Shown here in pieces: positions 50,256 to 56,447 of a stretch of 56,447 nucleotides of DNA; the stretch's first letter is position 1, and the number at the start of each line of letters is the position of its first letter. The DNA is from Rhodoferax sp. GTDB lineage: Bacteria; Pseudomonadota; Gammaproteobacteria; Burkholderiales; Burkholderiaceae_C. The stretch spans positions 1 to 56,447 of the forward strand of contig NZ_JANXUQ010000118.1 in the NCBI RefSeq assembly GCF_025356155.1, read 5' to 3'. The position numbers and the translations under genes were made by a program. The notes beneath the pieces were generated by a model. It saw only the letters and a list, made by a program, of their open reading frames with translations. It was not told the DNA's origin and searched no databases.

Positions 50256-50867
50256 ATGAAATCAAATACTCTGAACTACGCTGTTATCGCACTTTGCTTG
50301 TCTTTTGGTGTTGCAGCACACGCCGAAACCATGTCCAAAGCAGAATTCAAAAGTGCCAAGGAAAAGGTCGAAGCCGAATACAAGGCCGCTCTCGTTCCGT
50401 GCGATGCGTTGGCCAGCAATCCCAAGAAAATTTGTGTAACGGAGGCAAAGGGCAACAAAAAGGTCGCCCTGGCCAACTTGGACGCCAGCAACGAACCATC
50501 TGCCAAGACTCAGAACAAAGCCAGCAACGCAAAAGCAGAAGCGGCCTACGACTTGGCACACCAAAAGTGCCAGGACATGGCTGGCAACGCCAAAGATGTT
50601 TGCATCAAGGAAGCCAAGGCAGCCAATGTAGCCGCCAAGGCAGATGCAAAGGCTTTGATGAAGACCAAGGAAGCCAACACCGACGCGCGCAAGACGATAA
50701 ACCAGGCCGCCACCAAGGCCGGTGAAAAAGCCAGTGACGCACGCAGCGAGGCAGCGAGCGACAAGACCGACGCACAGTACAAGGTGGAAAAAGAAAAGTG
50801 CGACGCGATGGCTGGCGCAGCAAAAGACAATTGTCTGAACCAAGCCAAGATGCGTTTCGGCAAGTAA
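50256..50867 (+). CDS. Periplasmic protein with three Cys-pair repeats
   Basis: A 203-residue exported helical protein. The signal peptide ends near AAHA. Three repeats carry two cysteines each: C-DALASNPKKI-C, C-QDMAGNAKDV-C and C-DAMAGAAKDN-C, each followed by xxEAK- or NQAK-type helices. The spacing C-x10-C suggests one disulfide-closed loop per repeat. The rest is Lys/Ala/Glu-rich helix. It may be annotated elsewhere as TolA-like only because of its composition. It follows the OmpA gene by 32 bp and precedes a DUF883-like gene by 40 bp, so the three likely share S13. Confidence 0.8.
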   Translation: MKSNTLNYAVIALCLSFGVAAHAETMSKAEFKSAKEKVEAEYKAALVPCDALASNPKKICVTEAKGNKKVALANLDASNEPSAKTQNKASNAKAEAAYDLAHQKCQDMAGNAKDVCIKEAKAANVAAKADAKALMKTKEANTDARKTINQAATKAGEKASDARSEAASDKTDAQYKVEKEKCDAMAGAAKDNCLNQAKMRFGK

Positions 50868-50907
50868 GTCATCCAAAGTCATTCCCACTCATATTTAGGA
50901 GAGCACG

Positions 50908-51198
50908 ATGTCCAACACAATAACTGACGCATCCAATAGCCTGATGGAGCACGCAGCCAATTCTGCAGATGCAGCCATCCACGGCACCCAACGACTGGCA
51001 AATCAAGCCATGGAAGGCGTATCGCATTCCATGCAAGTAGCCAGCAAACAAGTGCGCGAAAGCGCCAACCTTGCGTCCGACAAGACAATTGCCTACATTC
51101 GCGATGAACCTGTCAAGGCATTACTGATTGCTGCGGCAACCGGTGCGGCTTTGGTTGCCTTGGCGCGCTTGATAGGTCGCCCCAACAGTTCGTATTGA
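50908..51198 (+). CDS. DUF883-like (ElaB/YqjD) membrane-anchored protein
   Basis: A 96-residue protein with an amphipathic helical N-terminus (NSLMEHAANSADAAIHGTQRLANQAMEGVSHSMQVAS, in pieces) and one C-terminal membrane helix (DEPVKALLIAAATGAALVALARLIGRP). The DEPVKALLIAAATGAAL tail is the DUF883 signature. YqjD/ElaB in E. coli bind ribosomes at the membrane in stationary phase. Strong ribosome site AGGAGAG. A 15-bp terminator follows. Confidence 0.85.
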   Translation: MSNTITDASNSLMEHAANSADAAIHGTQRLANQAMEGVSHSMQVASKQVRESANLASDKTIAYIRDEPVKALLIAAATGAALVALARLIGRPNSSY

Positions 51199-51211
51199 TC
51201 AAGCCCAATTA

Positions 51212-51246
51212 AAAAGGGGCAGTGCCTGAATGGCACTGCCCCTTTT
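51212..51246. terminator. Bidirectional rho-independent terminator
   Basis: Perfect 15-bp stem (aaaaggggcagtgcc) with a 5-base loop and T-run. It lies between the convergent DUF883-like and DUF3309 genes. Confidence 0.9.
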
Positions 51247-51268
51247 CTTATGTGCTTTCGCTACGGTG

Positions 51269-51427
51269 TCAGATCCGTCCCATCAGCAGCAATATCAGGA
51301 CAATGACGACGATCAGACCCAAACCACCGCTAGGTCCGTAACCCCAACTCCGGCTATGGGACCAACTCGGCAGGGCGCCCAACAACATCAGCACCAGCAC
51401 AATCAGCAAAATGGTTCCTAAGCTCAT
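51269..51427 (-). CDS. DUF3309 small membrane protein
   Basis: A 52-residue protein MSLGTILLIVLVLMLLGALP, then WSHSRSWGYGPSGGLGLIVVIV and LILLLMGRI. Two membrane helices flank a WGYGPSGG turn, the DUF3309 hallmark. Function unknown; common among stress-linked genes in Proteobacteria. Promoter S10 lies 107 bp upstream. The ribosome site AGGAG is 6 bases from the ATG. Confidence 0.88.
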   Translation of the reverse strand: MSLGTILLIVLVLMLLGALPSWSHSRSWGYGPSGGLGLIVVIVLILLLMGRI

Positions 51428-51498
51428 ATCGTTCTCCTAAAATTATGAAACGTGTTAAAAAATTGGTCTGGATCTGTAGACCCAGTCACCACGCACTA

Positions 51499-51540
51499 AG
51501 AATAAATATGTTGCGTACATCCATCTGTTCGATAGACCAC
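51499..51540 (-). promoter_or_regulatory. Stress-regulon promoter S10 (DUF3309)
   Basis: Minus strand GTGGT-CTAT-CGAAC (51527-51540) then AGA. The -10 TATTCT (51499-51504) begins 22 bp later. Confidence 0.7.
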
Positions 51541-51595
51541 TCTCGGGCGGAATAACCAGTTGACCCGGTGGCCATGTGCGATAGATGCAAACTTT

Positions 51596-51637
51596 GTACG
51601 CCCTCACACAGACTTCAACCATATGCGGTGCAGAATG
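51596..51637 (+). promoter_or_regulatory. Stress-regulon promoter S16 (DUF3096)
   Basis: GTACG-CCCT-CACAC (51596-51609) then AGA. The -10 candidate CAGAAT (51631-51636) begins 21 bp later, one base off the usual spacing. Confidence 0.55.
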
Positions 51638-51684
51638 CTGGAATCTGAACCGTTTGGTGTTCAGCAGCTTTGGAAATACTACCC

Positions 51685-51840
51685 ATGAATATTCACCTCG
51701 GTCTCACACCCCTGATCTCGCTGCTTGCCGGCATACTTATCCTAATGGTGCCTAGGCTGTTGAACTTTATTGTTGCGATCTACCTGATTGTGATTGGGCT
51801 ACTGGGCATCTTTGGTGCCGGAGCTTTCCGCCTCAATTAG
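51685..51840 (+). CDS. DUF3096 small membrane protein
   Basis: A 51-residue protein with two hydrophobic helices (LISLLAGILILMVP and LNFIVAIYLIVIGLLGIFG) joined by a short RL turn. The PRLLNFIVAIYLIVIGLLG segment is the DUF3096 signature. Function unknown. Driven by S16. It converges on the AI-2E transporter gene. Confidence 0.85.
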   Translation: MNIHLGLTPLISLLAGILILMVPRLLNFIVAIYLIVIGLLGIFGAGAFRLN

Positions 51841-51890
51841 CGCTTGGCAGGGATTTGGCGGGTTGCGCCCTCCCGGGCGCCGTCGACTCC

Positions 51891-53075
51891 TCAGTTGCCC
51901 AATAGTTCGCCGATGGATTCAAAGTCGTCAATGCTGTCGCAGACGACTTTGATGACAACCAAAATTGGCACCCCCAGCAATAGGCCCCATATACCCCAGA
52001 GCCAACCCCACGCCAGTACCCCAATGAAGATGCCCAAGGGGTTCATCTTGCTAGCGCGGCTGGTGAGCCAGGGGGTCAGCAAAAAGGCCTCGATCGAATG
52101 GATGAGCAGGGAAACGCCGCTAACTAACAGCGCCATCTCCAGCGTGCCGAACTGCAGAAAACCCACCATGGCAGAGCCCGTGGCGATGACGACGCTACCG
52201 ATGTAGGGCACCAGGTCCAGCACACCGGCGGCCACACCCCATACGGCCGCATTCTCCAGGCCTATCGCCAAAAATGCCAGCCATGTTGCGACGCCCACCA
52301 CTGCGCTGGTGAACAGCTGCACCAGCAGGTAACGCTGGATCTGGTCGTGGATTTGGTTCAAGGCTTGCAAGGTCACTTTCTTCTTGCTTAAGGTGGGCCC
52401 CGCGAGCTTGACCAGTTTGCGTCGGAACTGGTCTCCCGACGCGAGCAGGAAGAAGGTGATTAGTGCCACCATACCCATCTGCCCCAGGCTAGCCAGCAAT
52501 CCCATGGTTCCGGTCCACAGGTGGTCTTTGATATCAAACTTGGACTTGACGACCTGTACCTGCTGCACACCACGGCGCAGTGGTGCGTCCTGAGCAGTCT
52601 CGTCTGCAACCTGTTCAATTTGGGCGGCGGCCTTTTGCATGGTAGTCAGGGCGCTATCCGGCCGACCCAATGGGGTACGCACGGAGTCATGCAGTTTACG
52701 TGCTGCGGTGGGCAGCAGTTCTACCAGCTTGTTGGCTTCATCCGCCAATGAATAGGCCGCCACACCCAAGCCACTGGCGATGCCCAAAATGAGCACAGCG
52801 GCGGAAATGCCACGTGGAATACGGAATGCATGCATCCAGTTCACAACCGGAGACAGCGCATAACTGAAGAGCACGCCCACCAGCACGGGAATGAATACGG
52901 CACTGGCCCAATGCAAGGTATACAAGCTGGCTAATGTAGCCAACAGCACCAGCGATACGCTGCGTACGTCAACGGGCATGTGCAATAGCACCCGCGCCGA
53001 CTCCGCCGGCTCCAATGTTGCGTCAGACACACTGTCCACCACGCCCGCGCTTGTCGCGCCCTTTGGATTGACCAT
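51891..53075 (-). CDS. AI-2E/PerM family transporter
   Basis: A 394-residue inner-membrane protein with about eight helices. It belongs to the AI-2E transporter (PerM/TqsA) family. Segments include FIPVLVGVLFSYALSPVVNWM, RGISAAVLILGIASGLG, ITFFLLASGDQFRRKLVKL, LENAAVWGVAAGVLDLVPYIGS and the C-terminal PILVVIKVVCDSI. Members export autoinducer-2 or peptides, or act as Na+/H+ antiporters, so the substrate is unknown. A CsbD-like gene is 20 bp upstream in the same direction, and S9 probably drives both. Confidence 0.88.
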   Translation of the reverse strand: MVNPKGATSAGVVDSVSDATLEPAESARVLLHMPVDVRSVSLVLLATLASLYTLHWASAVFIPVLVGVLFSYALSPVVNWMHAFRIPRGISAAVLILGIASGLGVAAYSLADEANKLVELLPTAARKLHDSVRTPLGRPDSALTTMQKAAAQIEQVADETAQDAPLRRGVQQVQVVKSKFDIKDHLWTGTMGLLASLGQMGMVALITFFLLASGDQFRRKLVKLAGPTLSKKKVTLQALNQIHDQIQRYLLVQLFTSAVVGVATWLAFLAIGLENAAVWGVAAGVLDLVPYIGSVVIATGSAMVGFLQFGTLEMALLVSGVSLLIHSIEAFLLTPWLTSRASKMNPLGIFIGVLAWGWLWGIWGLLLGVPILVVIKVVCDSIDDFESIGELLGN

Positions 53076-53095
53076 GAAAACCTTCTCTTCAGAAC

Positions 53096-53296
53096 TTACA
53101 GATGCAAACCTCTGCCGTGACCCATAGTACGCCGCGCGGCTTCCTGGAAGTCGCCCAGCCGCCTTTCGGCAGCACCTAGCACCTGGCGCTGCAGACCGCG
53201 CAGTACCTGTTTCCGGTTCCCCAGAATGTGGCCCGTCTGTTCTTGAACCTTGCCAACGAGGCTCCTGACGGTACCGTGGATGTGGTTTGCGTTCAT
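53096..53296 (-). CDS. CsbD-like protein
   Basis: A 66-residue CsbD-like protein (MNANHIHGTVRSLVGKVQEQTGHILGNRKQVLRGLQ, in pieces). It keeps the family's I-x-G-T-x-x-x-x-V-G-K-V-Q-E-x-x-G core but is more basic and arginine-rich than the 19122 copy. It is the second CsbD gene of the island. Promoter S9 lies 97 bp upstream. Confidence 0.78.
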   Translation of the reverse strand: MNANHIHGTVRSLVGKVQEQTGHILGNRKQVLRGLQRQVLGAAERRLGDFQEAARRTMGHGRGLHL

Positions 53297-53357
53297 GCTG
53301 GTCTTTCGTTAGAGCAATGGAGGGTCGGCCGTCAGACAGTAGAAGGCTCGCAGCTGG

Positions 53358-53399
53358 ATCGTAAAAAGTTCTGCGCTTTCGCTCCGTTCGCTGGCATAC
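53358..53399 (-). promoter_or_regulatory. Stress-regulon promoter S9 (CsbD-like, AI-2E)
   Basis: Minus strand GTATG-CCAG-CGAAC (53386-53399) then GGA. The -10 TACGAT (53358-53363) begins 22 bp later. Confidence 0.72.
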
Positions 53400-53417
53400 A
53401 TAGACCCAACAAAAGCA

Positions 53418-54335
53418 CTAGGGTTTGCCCAGGCGCATGACCGTTTCCGCCGTTTGGCGTATGAGTTGCAATGTGGCGTGCTGGGTCAACGTACTCGGGC
53501 GTAACGCGCTTGTGGCCAGCGATACCCTGGTGCGCAACAGCGGCTCATGGATAGCCCGCATCGTGTAGACCGAGGGTCGCACCGAGTTGGCAACCGCGTG
53601 ACGCGACAGCACCGCACTACCCGCGCCATCGGCCACCAAATCCAGGATCGCAGACACGCCGTCGATCTCCAGCGCAATCTTGGGGCGGCAGCCGATGTTG
53701 GCCATCTCAGACTCCACCTGCATGCGGATGGCGTTGGGCCGGCTGGGGATCACCAGCGGCAAGCTAGCCACATCCCGCAGAGCAATAGGCCCCGGCGCCG
53801 GTTCTTCGTACAAGCCCGTCAGGCGCAGTTGCACCAGGAACAGGTCTTCGTCCTGCAGCGGGCTGGTCTCGATTTCCGGGCTGGACTGGGCGTTGTACAG
53901 CACGGCAATGTCCAGCCGCCCATTGACCAGTGATTCCTGCATGGCCACCGACAGCCCTTCGCTGATGGAAATGGTCGCGTCTGGCATCTGCTGGCGAAAA
54001 GCGCGGGTCAACGGCACGGTCAGCAGACGCGCCAAGCTGGGCGGCATGCCCACGGCCACACGCCCGGCCAGCGATCCACGCACGCGGCCCAGCTCTTCCC
54101 GGGCCCGCTGGACCTGGTGCAGGATGCCGCGGCCATGGGCCAGCAGCAGCTTGCCGGCCTCAGTGGGCACGGCGCCACGGCCATTGCGCGTCAGCAGGCT
54201 TTGCCGCAGCTCCACCTCCAGCAGGCGCACCTGGCGGCTCAGCGCGGGCTGCGCCACCTCCAGCGCGACGGCCGCGCGGGTGAAGCTGCCCATCTCCGCG
54301 ACACGCACGAAATATTCGAGTTGCTTGAGGTCCAT
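53418..54335 (-). CDS. LysR-type regulator of the lig locus
   Basis: A 305-residue LysR regulator. HTH: MDLKQLEYFVRVAEMGSFTRAAVALEVAQPALSRQVRLLEVEL (in pieces). The effector domain has GRVAVGMPPSLARLLTVPL, SEGLSVAMQESLVNGRLDIAVLYN and DGAGSAVLSRHAV. It is divergent from a binding-protein/ligJ/ligK set, so it probably senses a protocatechuate-pathway intermediate. Start 54335 begins the HTH; a longer frame adds 24 residues. Confidence 0.87.
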   Translation of the reverse strand: MDLKQLEYFVRVAEMGSFTRAAVALEVAQPALSRQVRLLEVELRQSLLTRNGRGAVPTEAGKLLLAHGRGILHQVQRAREELGRVRGSLAGRVAVGMPPSLARLLTVPLTRAFRQQMPDATISISEGLSVAMQESLVNGRLDIAVLYNAQSSPEIETSPLQDEDLFLVQLRLTGLYEEPAPGPIALRDVASLPLVIPSRPNAIRMQVESEMANIGCRPKIALEIDGVSAILDLVADGAGSAVLSRHAVANSVRPSVYTMRAIHEPLLRTRVSLATSALRPSTLTQHATLQLIRQTAETVMRLGKP

Positions 54336-54352
54336 CGGTCTAGTTAAGAAAT

Positions 54353-54411
54353 TTGCGGACAGACCGCAAGCTCTGCCCCCACTACTTTGGAGATAACTTG
54401 GTTTCAATTAT
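54353..54411. promoter_or_regulatory. Divergent LysR operator region
   Basis: Two dyads lie between the LysR gene and the binding-protein gene. TTGCGG-N5-CCGCAA is at 54353-54369. ATAA-N11-TTAT, a T-N11-A LysR box, is at 54393-54411. Confidence 0.5.
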
Positions 54412-54473
54412 GCCGATTTGGGATAGCTGCTAGTAAAAGCGTGGGCTTACCAAAAGCCGCGCCCGGGCACAGA

Positions 54474-55193
54474 ATGGCGTCCATGCACAGCTCTGCCCCC
54501 TCTTCTCTGGCGCCCCTTACCGGCATTTCATCGATGGCCACACGCCTGTTGCTGGGCGAGTTGACGGCCGCCTACACGCAGCACAGCGGCCTGGCCATCC
54601 ACATCGCGTCAGTCGGTGGGGTGGATGCGGCCAAGCGCGTGCGAACGGGTGAGGCTTTCGACATCGCCATCCTGGCATCTGACGCCATAGACAAACTCAT
54701 CGCCTCCGACCATTTGCGCGCCGACAGCAAGGTGGACCTGGTGCACTCCGGCGTGGCAGTGGCCGTGCGCGCGGGCACACAACCACCCGACATCAGCAGC
54801 GAGGACGCCGTGCGCCAGGCCGTGCTGAATGCCAGTACGCTGAGCTACTCCACCGGACCAAGCGGCGTGGCACTGGCCAAATTGTTTGCGCACTGGGGCA
54901 TTGCCGAACAGATCAAGCCACGCACCATCACCGCACCGCCGGGCGTACCGGTGGGCGGTCTGGTTGCATCGGGCGCGGTGGCGCTGGGTTTTCAGCAGCT
55001 CAGCGAGTTGCTGCATGTAGAAGGCATTGCCATCGTAGGCCCGTTGCCGCCTGCCATTGAGATCACGACGACGTTTTCCGCCGCCATCATGACTGCTTGC
55101 ATACGGCATGCGGACGCGCGTGCCCTGCTGGCTTATATGGCCTCCAGCGACACGGCGCCTGCCAAACGCCGCCAGGGCATGGTGCCCGCTTGA
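54474..55193 (+). CDS. ModA-like substrate-binding protein without signal peptide
   Basis: A 239-residue protein of the molybdate-type (ModA-like) type 2 binding fold: LTGISSMATRLLLGELTAAYTQHSGL, SVGGVDAAKRVRTGEAFDIAILASDAI, YSTGPSGVALAKLFAHWG, GVPVGGLVASGAVALGFQQLSEL. No signal peptide is visible, so it may act in the cytoplasm or lack an export tag because the start is misjudged. Such genes recur next to protocatechuate 4,5-cleavage genes in Comamonadaceae (from memory). Starts at 54474 and 54483 are equally possible. Confidence 0.7.
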   Translation: MASMHSSAPSSLAPLTGISSMATRLLLGELTAAYTQHSGLAIHIASVGGVDAAKRVRTGEAFDIAILASDAIDKLIASDHLRADSKVDLVHSGVAVAVRAGTQPPDISSEDAVRQAVLNASTLSYSTGPSGVALAKLFAHWGIAEQIKPRTITAPPGVPVGGLVASGAVALGFQQLSELLHVEGIAIVGPLPPAIEITTTFSAAIMTACIRHADARALLAYMASSDTAPAKRRQGMVPA

Positions 55194-55266
55194 TATGGAT
55201 TTGATAGCAGACTAACCATATTTGACGAGGGCTATCGACTGAAAACACCAATAGGAGAACTGCAAG

Positions 55267-56340
55267 ATGATTATCGACTGCCACGGCCACTACACCACCG
55301 CCCCCAAGGCGCTGGAGACCTGGCGCAACCAGCAGATTGCCGGCATCAAGGACTTTGCAGTGATGCCCAAAGTGTCGGACCTGAAGATCAGCGATGACGC
55401 GTTGCGCGAGTCCATCGAGACTAACCAGCTGCGCCTGATGCGCGAACGCGGCTCGGACCTGACGCTGTTCAGCCCACGCGCCAGTTTCATGGCCCACCAT
55501 ATTGGCGACTTCCATGTGTCGAGCAGCTGGGCGGCCATATGCAATGAGCTGTGCTACCGCGTGAGCCAGCTCTTCCCCGACCATTTTGTGCCCGTGGCAA
55601 TGCTGCCACAAAGCCCGGGCGTGGACCCCGCGACGTGTATTCCCGAGCTGGAGAAATGCGTCAAGGAATTCGGCAATGTCGGTATCAACCTGAACCCCGA
55701 TCCGTCGGGCGGGCATTGGACTTCGCCTCCCCTGAGCGACAAGGCCTGGTTCCCCATCTACGAGAAGATGGTGGAGTACGACATCCCGGCGATGATCCAC
55801 GTGTCCACCAGCTGCAACCATGCGTTTCACACCACGGGGGCGCATTACCTGAATGCGGACACGACCGCTTTCATGCAGTGCCTGACGAGTGATTTGTTCA
55901 AGGAGTTTCCGACGCTGAAGTTTTTGATTCCACATGGCGGCGGTGCCGTGCCCTACCACTGGGGGCGCTTTCGCGGGTTGGCGCAGGAGCTGAAGAAACC
56001 GCTGCTGCAAGACCATTTGCTGAACAACATTTTCTTCGACACCTGCGTGTACCACCAGCCGGGTATTGATTTGCTGAACACCGTCATCCCGGTGAAAAAC
56101 GTGTTGTTCGCCAGCGAGATGATTGGCGCCGTGCGCGGCATCGACCCCGAGACTGGCAACTATTACGACGACACGAAGCGGTACATCGAAGCATCCAAAA
56201 TTTTGAGCGATGCAGACCGCCACCAGATCTACGAAGGCAATGCAAGGCGAGTGTTCCCGCGCGTGGATGCTCTCTTAACTGCCAAAAACCAACAAGCCTT
56301 TTTTGGGGTCGGGTTCGAGAGCGAAGCGAAACAGACCTGA
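55267..56340 (+). CDS. ligJ: 4-oxalomesaconate hydratase
   Basis: A 357-residue amidohydrolase-fold hydratase. It adds water to 4-oxalomesaconate to give 4-carboxy-4-hydroxy-2-oxoadipate in protocatechuate 4,5-cleavage. LigJ-like segments: MIIDCHGHYTTAPKA (metal His6 and His8), NQLRLMRERGSDLTLFSPRASFMAHH, GINLNPDPSGGHW, PAMIHVSTSCN, FLIPHGGGAVPYHWGRFRGLA, FFDTCVYHQPGIDLL and ASEMIGAVRGIDPETG. About 14 C-terminal residues (AFFGVGFESEAKQT) are encoded by a palindromic element, beyond the usual end. The start follows AGGAGA. Confidence 0.93.
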   Translation: MIIDCHGHYTTAPKALETWRNQQIAGIKDFAVMPKVSDLKISDDALRESIETNQLRLMRERGSDLTLFSPRASFMAHHIGDFHVSSSWAAICNELCYRVSQLFPDHFVPVAMLPQSPGVDPATCIPELEKCVKEFGNVGINLNPDPSGGHWTSPPLSDKAWFPIYEKMVEYDIPAMIHVSTSCNHAFHTTGAHYLNADTTAFMQCLTSDLFKEFPTLKFLIPHGGGAVPYHWGRFRGLAQELKKPLLQDHLLNNIFFDTCVYHQPGIDLLNTVIPVKNVLFASEMIGAVRGIDPETGNYYDDTKRYIEASKILSDADRHQIYEGNARRVFPRVDALLTAKNQQAFFGVGFESEAKQT

Positions 56341-56346
56341 CCCCAA
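56303..56346. repeat. Palindromic element at ligJ 3' end
   Basis: Arms ttggggtcgggt (56303-56314) and acctgaccccaa (56335-56346) pair at 11 of 12 positions. A short inner stem (ttcg / cgaa) lies within. The element supplies the ligJ stop codon and its extra C-terminal residues. It could be a REP-like interspersed element or a terminator; no other copy is in the window. Confidence 0.6.
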
Positions 56347-56373
56347 TAAAGGCGTCTACCCGAGGAGCAAAGA

Positions 56374-56447
56374 ATGACCCAACTAGGCATAGTCCACCGC
56401 AACATCCCCCGCGCCGACAAAGCAGCCGTCGCCAAACTCTCCCGCTT
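56374..56447 (+). CDS. ligK: 4-carboxy-4-hydroxy-2-oxoadipate aldolase, 5' end only
   Basis: Only 24 codons are present (MTQLGIVHRNIPRADKAAVA...), after a strong GAGGAG ribosome site. The LGIV-RNI-RAD pattern and position after ligJ match LigK/PmdF, which cleaves 4-carboxy-4-hydroxy-2-oxoadipate to pyruvate and oxaloacetate. The gene runs off the window. Confidence 0.75.
   Translation, partial: MTQLGIVHRNIPRADKAAVAKLSR

Noticed and set aside
1-56447. CRISPR arrays, tRNA, rRNA, intact insertion sequences, integrases, phage genes
   Set aside because: None could be supported on either strand.

Overview
The window looks like chromosomal DNA of a heterotrophic betaproteobacterium, most likely Comamonadaceae (Rhodoferax/Polaromonas-like). 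This rests on GC-rich coding with many long antisense shadow frames, an E. coli-type lysA/lysR pair, a poly(3-hydroxybutyrate) depolymerase-type esterase with a ribbon-helix-helix partner, and a protocatechuate 4,5-cleavage (LigJ/LigK) locus. These are family-level inferences from the translated sequence; no database search was run. No rRNA, tRNA, CRISPR array, intact insertion sequence or phage gene was seen.

Layout. 1-4.4 kb: a truncated lysA ending in a fold-back inverted repeat, divergent lysR, an orphan MlaF ATPase, an RHH regulator and a PHB-depolymerase-like esterase. 4.4-8.4 kb: a glycine-zipper protein, a decayed GGDEF-EAL gene and two exported proteins of unknown function. 8.5-16.3 kb: a sigma-54-controlled transport block, with an ABC transporter, a DctB/DctD-like two-component system and a second periplasmic binding protein. 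Both binding-protein genes are preceded by -24/-12 elements and dyads. 16.3-19.1 kb: an alkylsulfatase next to a broken divergent lysR-type gene. 19.1-53.3 kb: a long envelope/stress island with CsbD, BON, glycine-zipper, DUF3309, DUF3096, DUF883-like and OmpA proteins, a beta/gamma-crystallin protein, a phospholipase-D lipoprotein, a sugar nucleotidyltransferase plus GGDEF-EAL pair, a signalling operon ending in a Crp/Fnr-type regulator, an Mla-like lipid transport operon and a 2816-residue cyclic beta-glucan synthase. 53.4-56.4 kb: a LysR regulator, a ModA-like binding protein, ligJ and the start of ligK.

The main discovery is a shared promoter design through the stress island. A 14-bp dyad GTKCG-N4-CGMAC, usually followed by AGA or GGA, occurs 16 times, one of the 16 weak. 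In nearly all cases a TAnnnT-like -10 hexamer begins exactly 22 bp after the dyad, so the dyad would be centred at -41.5: class II Crp/Fnr architecture with a non-canonical recognition sequence. Two sites are bidirectional, with a good -10 at the same distance on both sides. The Crp/Fnr-type gene at 33293-34027 closes an operon that itself begins with such a site, so it is the obvious candidate regulator and may be autoregulated. If correct, one unnamed regulator controls most of the envelope, osmoprotection and small stress genes here.

Gene decay recurs: a GGDEF-EAL gene, a LysR gene and a CheB/CheR-type hybrid kinase are internally deleted. The left edge has a microhomology-joined inversion that may be an assembly or amplification artefact.
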